A DNA stretch of 64,000 nucleotides from the NCBI GenBank assembly GCA_021829645.1, contig JAKBPI010000004.1:40371-104370 (forward strand). Reading direction: 5' to 3'. Positions 25,425 to 33,672 of the stretch are shown here, in pieces; the first letter of the stretch is position 1, and each line of letters begins with the position of its first letter. The DNA comes from Actinomycetes bacterium (GTDB lineage: Bacteria; Actinomycetota; Acidimicrobiia; Acidimicrobiales; Bog-793). Both the position numbers and the translations under genes were made by a program. The notes beneath the pieces were generated by a model. That model was not told where the DNA came from and ran no database searches. It saw nothing but the letters and a program-made list of their open reading frames with translations.

Positions 25425-26258
25425 TTAATTCCGGTTATTTAGGTGATCGTGGTTAGTATGTAAATTAACGCTTTCTGTTGAAATAGCAGAAAGGATTTTA
25501 TGAAGTTCTTTTTTGGCTATAGTCAAGTTGGTATTGGCATTATTGATCAACTGATTGCAAAGTGATAATTGACTTTCTGTCATTGTGAAAAGTGATTGGT
25601 TCATTCCGGCAATAGTGTTGAAAACGCCATTGATATTTTGCTCTGCAGCAGAGAGGTTATTGCTAAAATTCAAATAGATGGATTGTATCCCGACAAGATT
25701 TGGCTTACTAACCACTAAAGCCGCTACAGCTGCCTCTAAAGTGCTTTCTAGACTGAGCAGATGATTTAGCCTTTTATGTCTGGAAACAGCTGATTCGTAT
25801 AATTGAAGCTGTTGCTTGATATTGCCGAACACACCGTAAGTGTGAATTTGAGCTGGGACGTCTAAAAGATCATCCAATAGTTTTGCGGAAGTAACTGTTA
25901 CCTCCAGAGTTGCCAGCCCTTGTCTGGCATTTGCTATTTCATATATAAGATTTTCATATGCCTGACGGCTCAGGATGTCGGTATTCCTTAATGTATTACT
26001 GAAGTGTTCAAGAGTCAATTCACGCACAGCAATAGCCTTTTCCAGGATGTCTTTAGCTGTATTTAATGACTCACCTGGGACTATGGTTAGAGAAGTATCG
26101 AAAGTAGTTTTTGTTTTCTTATACTTCAATACCAATGCCGTATTCGCTGTATGGACATAACTCGTATTAACGGTATCGGCGGGTGCAACTGTGGCAAAAA
26201 GGAAAAGAGACGCACAGGTAGAAAAAGCTAATAATAAATTGAATTTTATATTTTTCAT
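25425..26258 (-). CDS. Secreted helical protein of unknown function
   Basis: A 277-residue protein starting at the ATG at 26258 with a signal peptide (MKNIKFNLLLAFSTCASLFL then FATVAPAD). The mature part is almost all alpha-helical with no Cys after the signal, and reads like long helical bundles (AYENLIYEIANARQGLATLE; LESTLEAAVAALVV). I recognise no family. The longer frame to 26297 would add 13 residues before the signal peptide and is unlikely. It converges on the glycosyltransferase gene and has no obvious partner. Confidence 0.55.
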   Translation of the reverse strand: MKNIKFNLLLAFSTCASLFLFATVAPADTVNTSYVHTANTALVLKYKKTKTTFDTSLTIVPGESLNTAKDILEKAIAVRELTLEHFSNTLRNTDILSRQAYENLIYEIANARQGLATLEVTVTSAKLLDDLLDVPAQIHTYGVFGNIKQQLQLYESAVSRHKRLNHLLSLESTLEAAVAALVVSKPNLVGIQSIYLNFSNNLSAAEQNINGVFNTIAGMNQSLFTMTESQLSLCNQLINNANTNLTIAKKELHKILSAISTESVNLHTNHDHLNNRN

Positions 26259-26481
26259 ACTTTGCAGATCCAAACTGCAGTTTCTTTTGCCTACCAATTT
26301 CCTATCATTAATTATGTCAAGCCAAGATTCTAAATTAATAATAATATTATTATGGATTTATGAATCTTTATATGGGCTACATGGTCACGTTTAGGCATTG
26401 TCCGCTACGGGCTGATGGAACTGCGGATTGAGTTGTTTTATGGATATGGAAGATGAGGTTAGCCTGTCAACCGTTTAAGCT

Positions 26482-27561
26482 CTATAAATTTGATATTTCA
26501 ATCAATCTATTGAGAGCGTTCAGGGCTTCCCCCGAGTCAATAATACTCTCGGCTTGTTCAATAGCCGGAGCAAAATCATCACTTTTACCTGCTACAATCA
26601 GTCCTGCTGCTGCATTGATGACAACAATATCGCGCTTTGGTCCTTTTTTACCGGAGAGAATTTCTAAGACATGTGAGCTGTTTTCCTTGGCGTCACCGCC
26701 TGTTAAATCATCTTTAGTCGCCGGCGGAAAGCCAAAGTCCTTAGTATCAATTTTATAGACGCGCCTTTCATAGGTACCGTCTCCTTGTAAACGTGTTTCA
26801 TGAATGGTGGAGGGGGTGACGGTGGAAATCTCATCCATCCCGTCATCGCCATAAAGTACCATGGCGTGAAGGGTATTGTGCTTTTCCAAAACTCCCAGCA
26901 TAGTTTCGGCCATAGTCCGATCACCTATTCCTATAACCTGTCTATTGGTACGTGCAGGGTTAGCAAGCGGACCGAGTAAATTAAAAATTGTCGGAGCGCC
27001 TAAAGCTCTTCTTACAGGCGCAGCGTGCCTCATTGCCGGATGAAATCTAGGAGCAAAGCAAAACCCAAATCCAGCCTCGGTTATGCATTGAGCAACTTTT
27101 TCTGGAGGTAAGTCAATGGCAACTCCGAGTTCTTCTAACACATCAGCGGAACCAGCTTTTGAAGAGGCAGCTCTTCCTCCATGCTTGCATACTTTTGCAC
27201 CTGAACCAGCTACTATACAGGCAGCCATCGTAGACACGTTTATTGAACCGCTTCGGTCTCCCCCCGTGCCGCAGGTATCAACCATGTCACCCTCTAGGGG
27301 TACTATTGATGCATTTTCCAACATAGCGGCTACAAACCCCGACATTTCGTCTACGGTTTCGCCTTTGACTCGCAATGCTGCAGCGAATGCAGCTATCTGA
27401 GATTCAGATGCATTGCCAAGGAGAATTTCCGATAGCGCCATTTTGGCAATTGCTTCGTTGAGATTTTGTTTTGTAAAAAGCAAATTGAGGATGTATGACC
27501 ATCCACCCAACTCATCAAAGTATGGCGACTTTATGGCATCTGAATTTGTTGACTCAGTCAT
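26482..27561 (-). CDS. trpD: Anthranilate phosphoribosyltransferase
   Basis: Joins anthranilate to PRPP in tryptophan synthesis. The signature GTGGDRSGSINVSTMAACIV (PRPP-binding loop) is complete, and KHGGRAASSKAGSADVLEELG, HPAMRHAAPVRRALG and FNLLGPLANPA follow in the normal order. Length is 359, close to the family norm of about 340-350. No other trp genes are nearby, so it is a lone copy here. Confidence 0.97.
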   Translation of the reverse strand: MTESTNSDAIKSPYFDELGGWSYILNLLFTKQNLNEAIAKMALSEILLGNASESQIAAFAAALRVKGETVDEMSGFVAAMLENASIVPLEGDMVDTCGTGGDRSGSINVSTMAACIVAGSGAKVCKHGGRAASSKAGSADVLEELGVAIDLPPEKVAQCITEAGFGFCFAPRFHPAMRHAAPVRRALGAPTIFNLLGPLANPARTNRQVIGIGDRTMAETMLGVLEKHNTLHAMVLYGDDGMDEISTVTPSTIHETRLQGDGTYERRVYKIDTKDFGFPPATKDDLTGGDAKENSSHVLEILSGKKGPKRDIVVINAAAGLIVAGKSDDFAPAIEQAESIIDSGEALNALNRLIEISNL

Positions 27562-27632
27562 AATTAGAGCTTACAGAAAATTGGTGACTTTGCATGATAA
27601 AAGTCAACTTTTAGCATTCGTAAATTGCGTAA

Positions 27633-27875
27633 TTAAGCAGATTTACGTCTTTGACGAAGAATTCTTCTTCGTTCACGCTCTGTGCAGCCACCCCAAATCC
27701 CTTCACGCTCCCTATAGGCAAGGGCGTATTCTAAACATGTCTCGCGTACTGGGCAGATAGCGCAAACAGCTTTAGCTTGGTCGACGCTTTCCTCTGGTGC
27801 AGGGTAGAAAATCTCTGTACTCAATCCCCTACATGCAGCTACCTTTTGCCACGTGGCACTCATTGCAATATTCAC
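27633..27875 (-). CDS. WhiB-family Fe-S transcriptional regulator
   Basis: An 80-residue WhiB-like (Wbl) protein. Four cysteines (AACRG, AVCAICPVRETC) bind a 4Fe-4S cluster. The GIWGGCTERERRRI turn and the basic tail RRILRQRRKS fit DNA or sigma-A contact. These proteins occur only in Actinobacteria and their phages, and this one strongly supports the lineage. The start is GTG at 27875 with AGGAG 8 bases upstream. The subfamily is unclear. It is followed by trpD, whose start is 72 bases away. Confidence 0.95.
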   Translation of the reverse strand: MNIAMSATWQKVAACRGLSTEIFYPAPEESVDQAKAVCAICPVRETCLEYALAYREREGIWGGCTERERRRILRQRRKSA

Positions 27876-28196
27876 TTTAAAAACTCCTATGGTCGTCTGA
27901 GACCAATCTCAATCCGTGTTCTTCCAATACAGCATTATCTACCTTGATAGCAAAACAATTCACAAGCATAGCCTGAAACGAGACTACTCGTCAATACCAT
28001 AACAAGTCTCTGAGATTGTAAGGTATATTATGTTTTACGGTGGCAGTGTGGCTGTATAAAACGTGTTCACTAAACCGATGTATTATTATGCACTAAACTG
28101 AAGCATAAGTAAAGTACCTAGCTAAAATTTTCAGAAAAAATTTTGAATTAGCACAAAAAAAAGTTTTTAAGCTACTTTATGTGGTTTAACTTACGG
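27876..28196. other. Intergenic region upstream of whiB
   Basis: 321 bases without a gene. They lie upstream of whiB and downstream of the DUF3501 gene, both minus strand, so they should hold the whiB promoter. AGGAG for whiB is at about 27884-27888. I see no convincing -35/-10 pair, riboswitch or strong terminator; a run of As near 28150 could serve as a weak U-tract for the upstream gene. Confidence 0.4.
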
Positions 28197-28868
28197 TTAA
28201 TCTGACCAATCATCCAGAATCGATCCTTGTAGAGTGTTGGAAAGATATGTTGTATACCGATATTCCGGATGATCAATTTTGACTATAAGATTGCTTGATC
28301 TAAATAATTCTCGATTGAATTCGTCAATATAAAATTTTAGATAGTGAACAGAAGCCGTTATATCTTCACGAGTCAACATTTCTTGGTGATCTTTTTGGAC
28401 GTCTGCTTTTAATGTCAATAAAGATTTAGTACCGCCAAGAATAGGAATTGACTGTTCGGGATCTTTTGATAAGTCAGGGTATGCAGAGGTGTCTTTTAAG
28501 TTACCGGCATGCAATTCTAGATAGAGACTATCTTCAATACCAACTAAACGAGGTAACCAGAGATAGAGCTCTTCTTTGCTGGTGAGTTCTATTAAGAGTG
28601 TTATGGATATTTCACCCAACTCAGGAATCAAGTTATTGTAAATATCGATCTCTTCTTGCAGAAGTTTTTCGTCAATAATACGCTCAGCACGGGCCATTTC
28701 TTGTATCTGAAATAACATTGTTTCTCTGTTCTCAAATACCAAAGAAATGAAAGGTCCTACTCCAACCCGACGTATTTGCTTTAGTGCAATAATTTTTTTC
28801 CTCTGCTCTTCTCTGACCTTTTCATACTGTCTAAGATCCATCACATCATCAATGTAAAGTTTGTTCAC
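28197..28868 (-). CDS. DUF3501 family protein
   Basis: A 223-residue protein starting at a GTG at 28868 with GAGGG upstream. It matches the DUF3501 pattern: LYIDDVMDLRQYEKVREEQR, RRVGVGPFISLVFENRETM, FQIQEMARAERI, and a second half with LLIELTSKEE and LVGIEDSLYLEL. Function is not known. In many bacteria this family sits next to a GlpC/HdrD-like Fe-S protein and a rubrerythrin, exactly as here, which suggests a shared role in peroxide or redox handling. The gene lies 63 bases after the Fe-S gene in the same direction. Confidence 0.85.
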   Translation of the reverse strand: MNKLYIDDVMDLRQYEKVREEQRKKIIALKQIRRVGVGPFISLVFENRETMLFQIQEMARAERIIDEKLLQEEIDIYNNLIPELGEISITLLIELTSKEELYLWLPRLVGIEDSLYLELHAGNLKDTSAYPDLSKDPEQSIPILGGTKSLLTLKADVQKDHQEMLTREDITASVHYLKFYIDEFNRELFRSSNLIVKIDHPEYRYTTYLSNTLQGSILDDWSD

Positions 28869-28931
28869 GTGTACCCTCTTATATGTATATATTTACTATA
28901 TATAGGTATTGCTTATAAAATAACTTCCATA

Positions 28932-30233
28932 TTAAGTTGCTTCTATCCCGTACGCTCTTGCTAGTACGCTGATTGGGTGTTCTGGCAGTCGATTAGTTTC
29001 TTCATAGATAGCAGTATTTGCTAAATGGCAATCTCCACAACAAGTCTCAGCATCACTTGTGTTGATAGCAGATTTTAAAGGCTTAATCACTTTTTTTGCC
29101 AAGTTGTAATTTTCTTTGCGGTAACCCCAAGTGCCGTCAATTCCGGCACAGCGCTCGACTAAAGTTACTTTCGCCCCCGTTATCTTCAATAAATCCCTAC
29201 CGCGATATCCGATATTTTGCGCTCGTGAATGACACGACAGATGATAAATAATGTTTTGAGGAACCACGCCTTTGAAATCGGTTTTAAGAAAGTTTTTATC
29301 TTCAGCCTTTTTGTTTTCTTCGATCAAGAATTCAGCCAGGTCAAACGTATTACTGGCCACCAATTCCGCATCTTTGGTTTGAACGTAGAGCGGATAATCT
29401 TTCCTGATAACGTAACTACATGTCGGCTGGGCTACTAGGATTTTCTTACCGGTACGAACTTCACTTGCCAGCTGCTTGACGTTATTTTGTGCCTTCTTTA
29501 CGAATTCATTTATATTGCCGTTATGTAGCCATGGCGCACCGCAACACTTGGTGTTGTCTGGAAGAGAACAAGCTATGTTATTGTGTTCCAATACGGCAAC
29601 TGCATCTTTGCCAATTTTTGGCTCCATATACTCGACAAAGCATGTAGGAAACAATGCGATTTGGCTTATCGGTGACTCCAATGCCAGAGCCGACCTTTTC
29701 TTAAACCATACAGAGAACCTTTGCTTAGCATAAGAAGGTAAAATTCTCTCAGAGTGAATGCCTACAGTCTTTTCCATCATTTTTCTGGTAAATGATCCCT
29801 GTTTGCCAGAAATTTTATTGACAAGTGGCGCACTCGCGGATGAGACTTTTCCTAAGAGGTCTGTTCTGCCAAGAAATTGATCCGTCATCACTTTTGCAAA
29901 GCCACCCTCTTTTTTAGCAGAAAATACAGCTGTAGCTCTGACCATCATTCGAGGAAAGTCTAAACCCCATTCATGTGGAGGAATATAGGGGCATTTTATA
30001 TAACAGAGTTTACATTGGTAGCATTCTTCAATAACTTGATTTTGCTCTGTATGAGAAAGTTTCTCCACAGCGCCATTGTGAGAATCGATCGCATTGAATA
30101 ACGTCGGAAAAGAAGGACACAGGTTGAAACACAATCTACACCCATGACATATATCAAAGACTCTTTCCAGTTCTTGGCGTAAATCACGTTCATCTAAATA
30201 GTGAGGATCAAAGGGGTTATATGTTGTGGTCAT
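28932..30233 (-). CDS. Heterodisulfide reductase/GlpC-like Fe-S protein
   Basis: A 433-residue iron-sulfur protein. The N-terminus has two 4Fe-4S ferredoxin-like motifs (CHGCRLCFNLCPSFP and CYQCKLCYIKCPYIPP). The C-terminal half has two CCG-type cysteine-rich domains (NTKCCGAPWLHNG and ETCCGDCHLANT), as in GlpC, HdrB and HdrD, where they hold special Fe-S clusters or handle thiols. It is likely soluble or bound to a membrane partner. A good ribosome binding site (GGAG, 7 bases from ATG) marks the start. It sits between rubrerythrin and DUF3501 on the same strand. I infer electron transfer to rubrerythrin. Confidence 0.88.
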   Translation of the reverse strand: MTTTYNPFDPHYLDERDLRQELERVFDICHGCRLCFNLCPSFPTLFNAIDSHNGAVEKLSHTEQNQVIEECYQCKLCYIKCPYIPPHEWGLDFPRMMVRATAVFSAKKEGGFAKVMTDQFLGRTDLLGKVSSASAPLVNKISGKQGSFTRKMMEKTVGIHSERILPSYAKQRFSVWFKKRSALALESPISQIALFPTCFVEYMEPKIGKDAVAVLEHNNIACSLPDNTKCCGAPWLHNGNINEFVKKAQNNVKQLASEVRTGKKILVAQPTCSYVIRKDYPLYVQTKDAELVASNTFDLAEFLIEENKKAEDKNFLKTDFKGVVPQNIIYHLSCHSRAQNIGYRGRDLLKITGAKVTLVERCAGIDGTWGYRKENYNLAKKVIKPLKSAINTSDAETCCGDCHLANTAIYEETNRLPEHPISVLARAYGIEAT

Positions 30234-30371
30234 TATTATCTCCGACTATCAAGAATTTGAGAAAACTCAGAAATGTAATTTTTTAAAAATCTCAGTACTT
30301 TGTCATCTATAAAATTTTGATTTTGTGAAACTTTAAGTTGTATGACGAAAGAAAGTATGACAATAATTCAA

Positions 30372-30791
30372 TTATTCAAGGGATGAAAGTCCCTGAGTGA
30401 ATCTTCCAGCATGGCTCTTTTCAGCGCGTGCCAAAGTCTCCATCCATTCGCCTATCTCCTCAAATCCTTCTTCGCGTGCCACTTTTGCGAATCCGGGATA
30501 CATTTCTGTATATTCGTAAGTCTCGCCTGCTATGGCAGATTTCAAGTTTTCAGCCGTATCGCCTACAGGTTCTCCCGTAACTGGGTCACCTACTTCTTTG
30601 AGGAAGTCAAAATGTCCGAAAGCATGTCCTGTTTCACCTTCAGCAACAGAGCGAAACAGCGCAGCGACATCAGGATACCCTTCAACATCTGCTTTTTGCG
30701 CAAAATAAAGGTAGCGCCGATTCGCTTGACTTTCGCCGGCAAAAGCTTCTTTGAGGTTGTCTTCTGTCTTTGATCCCTTTAGTTCTGACAT
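30372..30791 (-). CDS. Rubrerythrin (no rubredoxin domain)
   Basis: A 139-residue ferritin-like di-iron protein. Paired ExxH-type motifs, [12 protein letters not shown] with [11 protein letters not shown] and [13 protein letters not shown] with [11 protein letters not shown], supply the metal ligands. It lacks the C-terminal rubredoxin zinc-ribbon of classic rubrerythrins, so electrons must come from another protein. The Fe-S protein encoded next is the obvious candidate. Rubrerythrins reduce hydrogen peroxide. The ATG follows AAAGGAG. It is the first gene of the three-gene cluster. Confidence 0.92.
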   Translation of the reverse strand: MSELKGSKTEDNLKEAFAGESQANRRYLYFAQKADVEGYPDVAALFRSVAEGETGHAFGHFDFLKEVGDPVTGEPVGDTAENLKSAIAGETYEYTEMYPGFAKVAREEGFEEIGEWMETLARAEKSHAGRFTQGLSSLE

Positions 30792-31057
30792 ATGATTTTA
30801 TCTCCTTTGATTACTTTCGATTCTAGTCGATATATTGTAAGAAAAATCTAGTTCCGCCAACATGGAGTTGTCATTTTTTAAATTCTGATTTCTAGATAGC
30901 GAATAGTGTACTCACATATTTAACTGACATATTGACTGTTTTTCTCACTTCTGTCTTGCCGCTGGTTTGAGGTCACCATTAGTATTTTTGGAGTAGTTGT
31001 CTTTCGGATGTCACTCTTGGATAATTGTGACTTTTGATCACAGAGTGTGATAGAGGT

Positions 31058-31510
31058 TTATCCACAAGGTGGTACGAAGATATTCAAGTTGCCATCATAG
31101 AGACTCACATACGTGCAGACCAAGGTAAAAGCAGCTTTGTTATTTATTATATAGTACTTTTCAATTTTTGGGTCAATGAGAAAAATTGGATAGTCAGCGT
31201 GGAGTGTCCTTATACTTTGCGCACAGTTAGGAACGCCGTTGTTTGTTACATCCGTTCCTGTGCTAACGGCTACTTTTGATGTCCAAGACTTCCACGAGAT
31301 GTTTATCATGTATGAATTGCATTCCGAAGTGCACCAGTGTAATGCTTTTGGCATGTATTCAGGAGGTCCTTGGTAGTCAACGAGGTATGGCACCGCTGCT
31401 ATGGCGTTGGTCAATTCCGGGTCATTTGTGTTGTTATGTGAAGTACCAGAATTGGCAGTCTTGTCCATCACGAACCCGGAAAAGATCATAACAACTGCCA
31501 ATATGACCAT
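31058..31510 (-). CDS. Membrane-anchored or secreted hypothetical protein
   Basis: A 150-residue protein with an N-terminal hydrophobic segment (MVILAVVMIFSGFV), then an Asn/Ser/Thr-rich region and four cysteines that could form two disulfides (HWCTSECNS, PNCAQS, TLVCTY, plus a C-terminal Cys). I recognise no family. No ribosome binding site is clear, so the start and even expression are uncertain. It lies just outside the GC-rich islet and has the AT-leaning composition of the host. Confidence 0.4.
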   Translation of the reverse strand: MVILAVVMIFSGFVMDKTANSGTSHNNTNDPELTNAIAAVPYLVDYQGPPEYMPKALHWCTSECNSYMINISWKSWTSKVAVSTGTDVTNNGVPNCAQSIRTLHADYPIFLIDPKIEKYYIINNKAAFTLVCTYVSLYDGNLNIFVPPCG

Positions 31511-31713
31511 TGCTACATTGTGAAACAGTAGTTTGCTTATACTGAAAGTCAGCGGTCATCAATCACATTACTCTTTCTGGTTGGCAGATACGCTATTTTG
31601 AAACAGTAACTGAATTGACATTATTTGAATGTAGCCCACTTTATTGATATCCATGTGTGTAGCTTTGGCAAAAGCTGCACAGTCGCCTGTCAGTAAACTC
31701 CATTTTGGCAAGT

Positions 31714-31724
31714 TGTCGGAGGGG
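31714..31724. repeat. Left attachment-like direct repeat of the islet
   Basis: TGTCGGAGGGG, identical to 32902-32912 within the tRNA-Leu gene and in the same orientation. It marks the left composition boundary. Confidence 0.6.
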
Positions 31725-31818
31725 TACTCGCGACAACCCGTACTACAAGGTCGGGACCACCGATCTGTGGCTACCAGCGGCTTGACATGGTCATACGATG
31801 TGACCCATCGTGTTGCCC

Positions 31819-32826
31819 CTACGAGAATGCCTCCTCATAGTCGATCTCTCGGTCCTCAACGACCTGTCTCATGAGGTCCCGAAGCATGGTAAGACGCTCT
31901 GCGACCTCCTCCTCACTCGGCTCGGACTGTACCAGGCCCCTTTGCAGTACCTCCGCCGGAGGGAAGATGAGCTGCCACAGCGGCCATGCCGTCACCCATC
32001 CCTGGCGTGAGAAGTAGAGACCGACCTTCCGTATGTCGTACTGGTCGTCGTAGTCGAGCAGGCAGTATCCCAACAGTTGCAGTAATGCCTTCCGGATCGC
32101 CGGAATATTGAACGATTTTGTCGTCTTCAACTCGAAGATCGTGCCCTCAATGATAAAGTCCGCATCCGCCCCACCAATGGCGTGGCTGCCTGCGAAGACA
32201 GGATTGGGGTGGTAGGTCAGAGCACCGCTCACTACCGGACCGATGAGATCACCGAAGGCGGCATCCGTTGAGCGGGAGAGGTTCACGACATCCTCGACGG
32301 CGCTGGTCGGAGCGAGTGCCAACAGCGGCTCGTCCTGAGGCCGAGCACTGCCTGTCTTCAAAAGTGGCAGTTGTGGCACCCACTCACCTCTAGTCCGGTA
32401 AACGGATTCGAGCTGAGCGAGCACGACGCAGTAGGTGTCCAGCAGTCGCTCCTCCTCGTCGCCAAGCTGACAACCCGCTGGTGAGCACTGCTCTGTCATC
32501 TCGTCCAGGTTCGAAAAGAACCGGGCAAGATGCGGTTGAGTCGAAGTGTTCAGTCGTCCAAGGAGTATGGCTCCGTGCCACGCCACGAAGTTTTGTCCCT
32601 GACACGGGGCGAGGTGATACCGAAGCCGGTAGTCGAAGGCTGCCCCAACCATCGACGGATTCGCCCCCGCTACCGGGGGGACCGTCGTGTTGGCGGAAAG
32701 GCCGTCCAAGTCGAGGAGGCGCTTGCAGGCGTCTGCTCAGGGTGCTCCTCGTCCGGCGTCAGCGACGAGCCGAAGGTACTTCGTGATGGGCGAAGAAGGC
32801 TTGTCCAGCTCAGAGGTCAATGACAT
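31819..32826 (-). pseudogene. PD-(D/E)XK nuclease-like protein gene with an in-frame TGA
   Basis: The frame from the ATG at 32826, behind GGGAGGAG, runs 335 codons to 31819 and is interrupted only by TGA at 32739-32737 (codon 30). The upstream part reads MSLTSELDKPSSPITKYLRL and ends GRGAP; downstream it resumes ADACKRLLDLDGLS. A shorter product could start at TTG 32709 (296 residues). The C-terminal half has the nuclease-like core GGADADFIIEGTIFELKTT (D and ExK), followed by LLQLLGYCLLDYDDQYDIRK then VGLYFSRQGWVTAW, typical of Cas4/RecB-like folds. Base composition is far more GC-rich than neighbouring genes. I cannot name the family; a defence or element-maintenance role is only inferred. 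Confidence 0.6.
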
Positions 32827-32901
32827 GGGCGTGGCTCCTCCCGAATCGTTGGCCTAGCCGCCGGGATGGACCCCGGACTGTCTGCGTGTGGGGTTATCTC
32901 G

Positions 32902-32985
32902 TGTCGGAGGGGGGACTTGAACCCCCACGCCCTTGCGGGCACTAGCCCCTCAAGCTAGCGCGTCTGCCTATTCCGCCACTCCGAC
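32902..32985 (-). tRNA. tRNA-Leu (anticodon GAG)
   Basis: On the minus strand GTCGGAG pairs with CTCCGAC. The anticodon stem CTAGC/GCTAG encloses TTGAGGG (anticodon GAG). A long variable arm (TGCCCGCAAGGGCG) and T arm (GGGGG-TTCAAGT-CCCCC) complete a class II tRNA. Its 3' end is the right boundary of the GC-rich islet and keeps full pairing. Confidence 0.95.
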
Positions 32986-33672
32986 TTACACTACGTTGTT
33001 ATCGTCCAACTATCTTCTTGGACTTGACACCGTTAGACGAATTTACTTTAGTACATCTCCGATGCTTTGGAAATCTTTTTACAGAGAAATATAGTTTCTT
33101 TCTATTTTATAGGGAGAGACAAGCGACTTCCTTGTAGGAATACAATTTAAGAGCAGACACTTCGGCAGTTATTTAGTGTCAGAGTGGGTTGTTTGATGTG
33201 TCCAAAACACGCTTTTAGCATAACAATTTGTAAACAACCCAAGGCTCCAAGAAATCATCCACCTGTCTTGTGTGTAAAATTCTTATATCCAGGATATTTA
33301 TAAAGTTCTAGCATAAATTTATAAAAAAGTGATTTTGTCTTCAGTGCTTCATACAAAGGTAATGCTATAGAAAATTACTAAACAAGAGCTAAAGATAAAA
33401 CCCTCTTTAGAGTAGAAATATTAAATCTGAGGCTATATCATGCTAGGTAGTCAAATAGTTACTTTTAGTAACTATAAAAATGGTCATTTTTCAGGAAATA
33501 TTTGACACGATAATATGAAAATATATAAAATAGTATTAGCCAAAATCAATCTTGGCTATCGAAATATTTCGAGATGTTAGTGGCCAAATAAGTTAGAGCC
33601 CGCTCAACAGAGTGGGCACATGTTATTTGTTGCATAACTTATCGAAGTAGACATACAATTTAGGGGGGAAAC
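32986..33672. other. Long AT-rich intergenic region upstream of the expansin-GH30 gene
   Basis: 687 bases without a gene. A 10-bp inverted repeat TGGGTTGTTT (33185-33194) and AAACAACCCA (33232-33241) brackets 37 bases. A promoter is at 33502-33531. The inferred leader of about 135 bases holds two small hairpins: GCCAA/TTGGC at 33539-33556 and GCCCGCTC/GAGTGGGC at 33599-33618. These could be regulatory. The expansin-GH30 ribosome binding site, GGGGGGAAAC, ends just before 33673. Confidence 0.5.
33502..33531 (+). promoter_or_regulatory. Promoter for the expansin-GH30 gene
   Basis: A consensus -35 TTGACA (33502-33507), an 18-base spacer and TAAAAT (33526-33531) as -10. Transcription would start near 33538, giving a leader of about 135 bases. 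This is the best housekeeping-type promoter seen in the window. Confidence 0.55.

Larger units (their letters stand above)
31714..32912. mobile_element. Small GC-rich islet integrated at the 3' end of tRNA-Leu(GAG)
   Basis: Composition rises sharply from AT-leaning to clearly GC-rich at about 31714 and falls back after the tRNA. The left edge is TGTCGGAGGGG (31714-31724), an exact copy of the 11 bases at the tRNA-Leu 3' end (32902-32912, acceptor stem plus start of the T arm). This is the arrangement left by site-specific integration at a tRNA. No integrase is present, so it is a remnant or a non-autonomous element about 1.2 kb long. Its only recognisable gene is the PD-(D/E)XK-like one. Confidence 0.65.

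Noticed and set aside
31034..31279. 81-residue plus-strand frame opposite the secreted hypothetical
   Set aside because: It has no ribosome binding site or family; the minus-strand frame has a better N-terminal anchor and Cys pattern.
32481..32823. Two plus-strand frames rich in Arg and Gly within the GC-rich islet
   Set aside because: They are antisense to the nuclease-like gene. High GC content makes long chance frames likely.
33185..33241. 10-bp inverted repeat as a terminator
   Set aside because: There is a 37-base loop and no T-run, so it is not a standard terminator. A regulatory role remains open.
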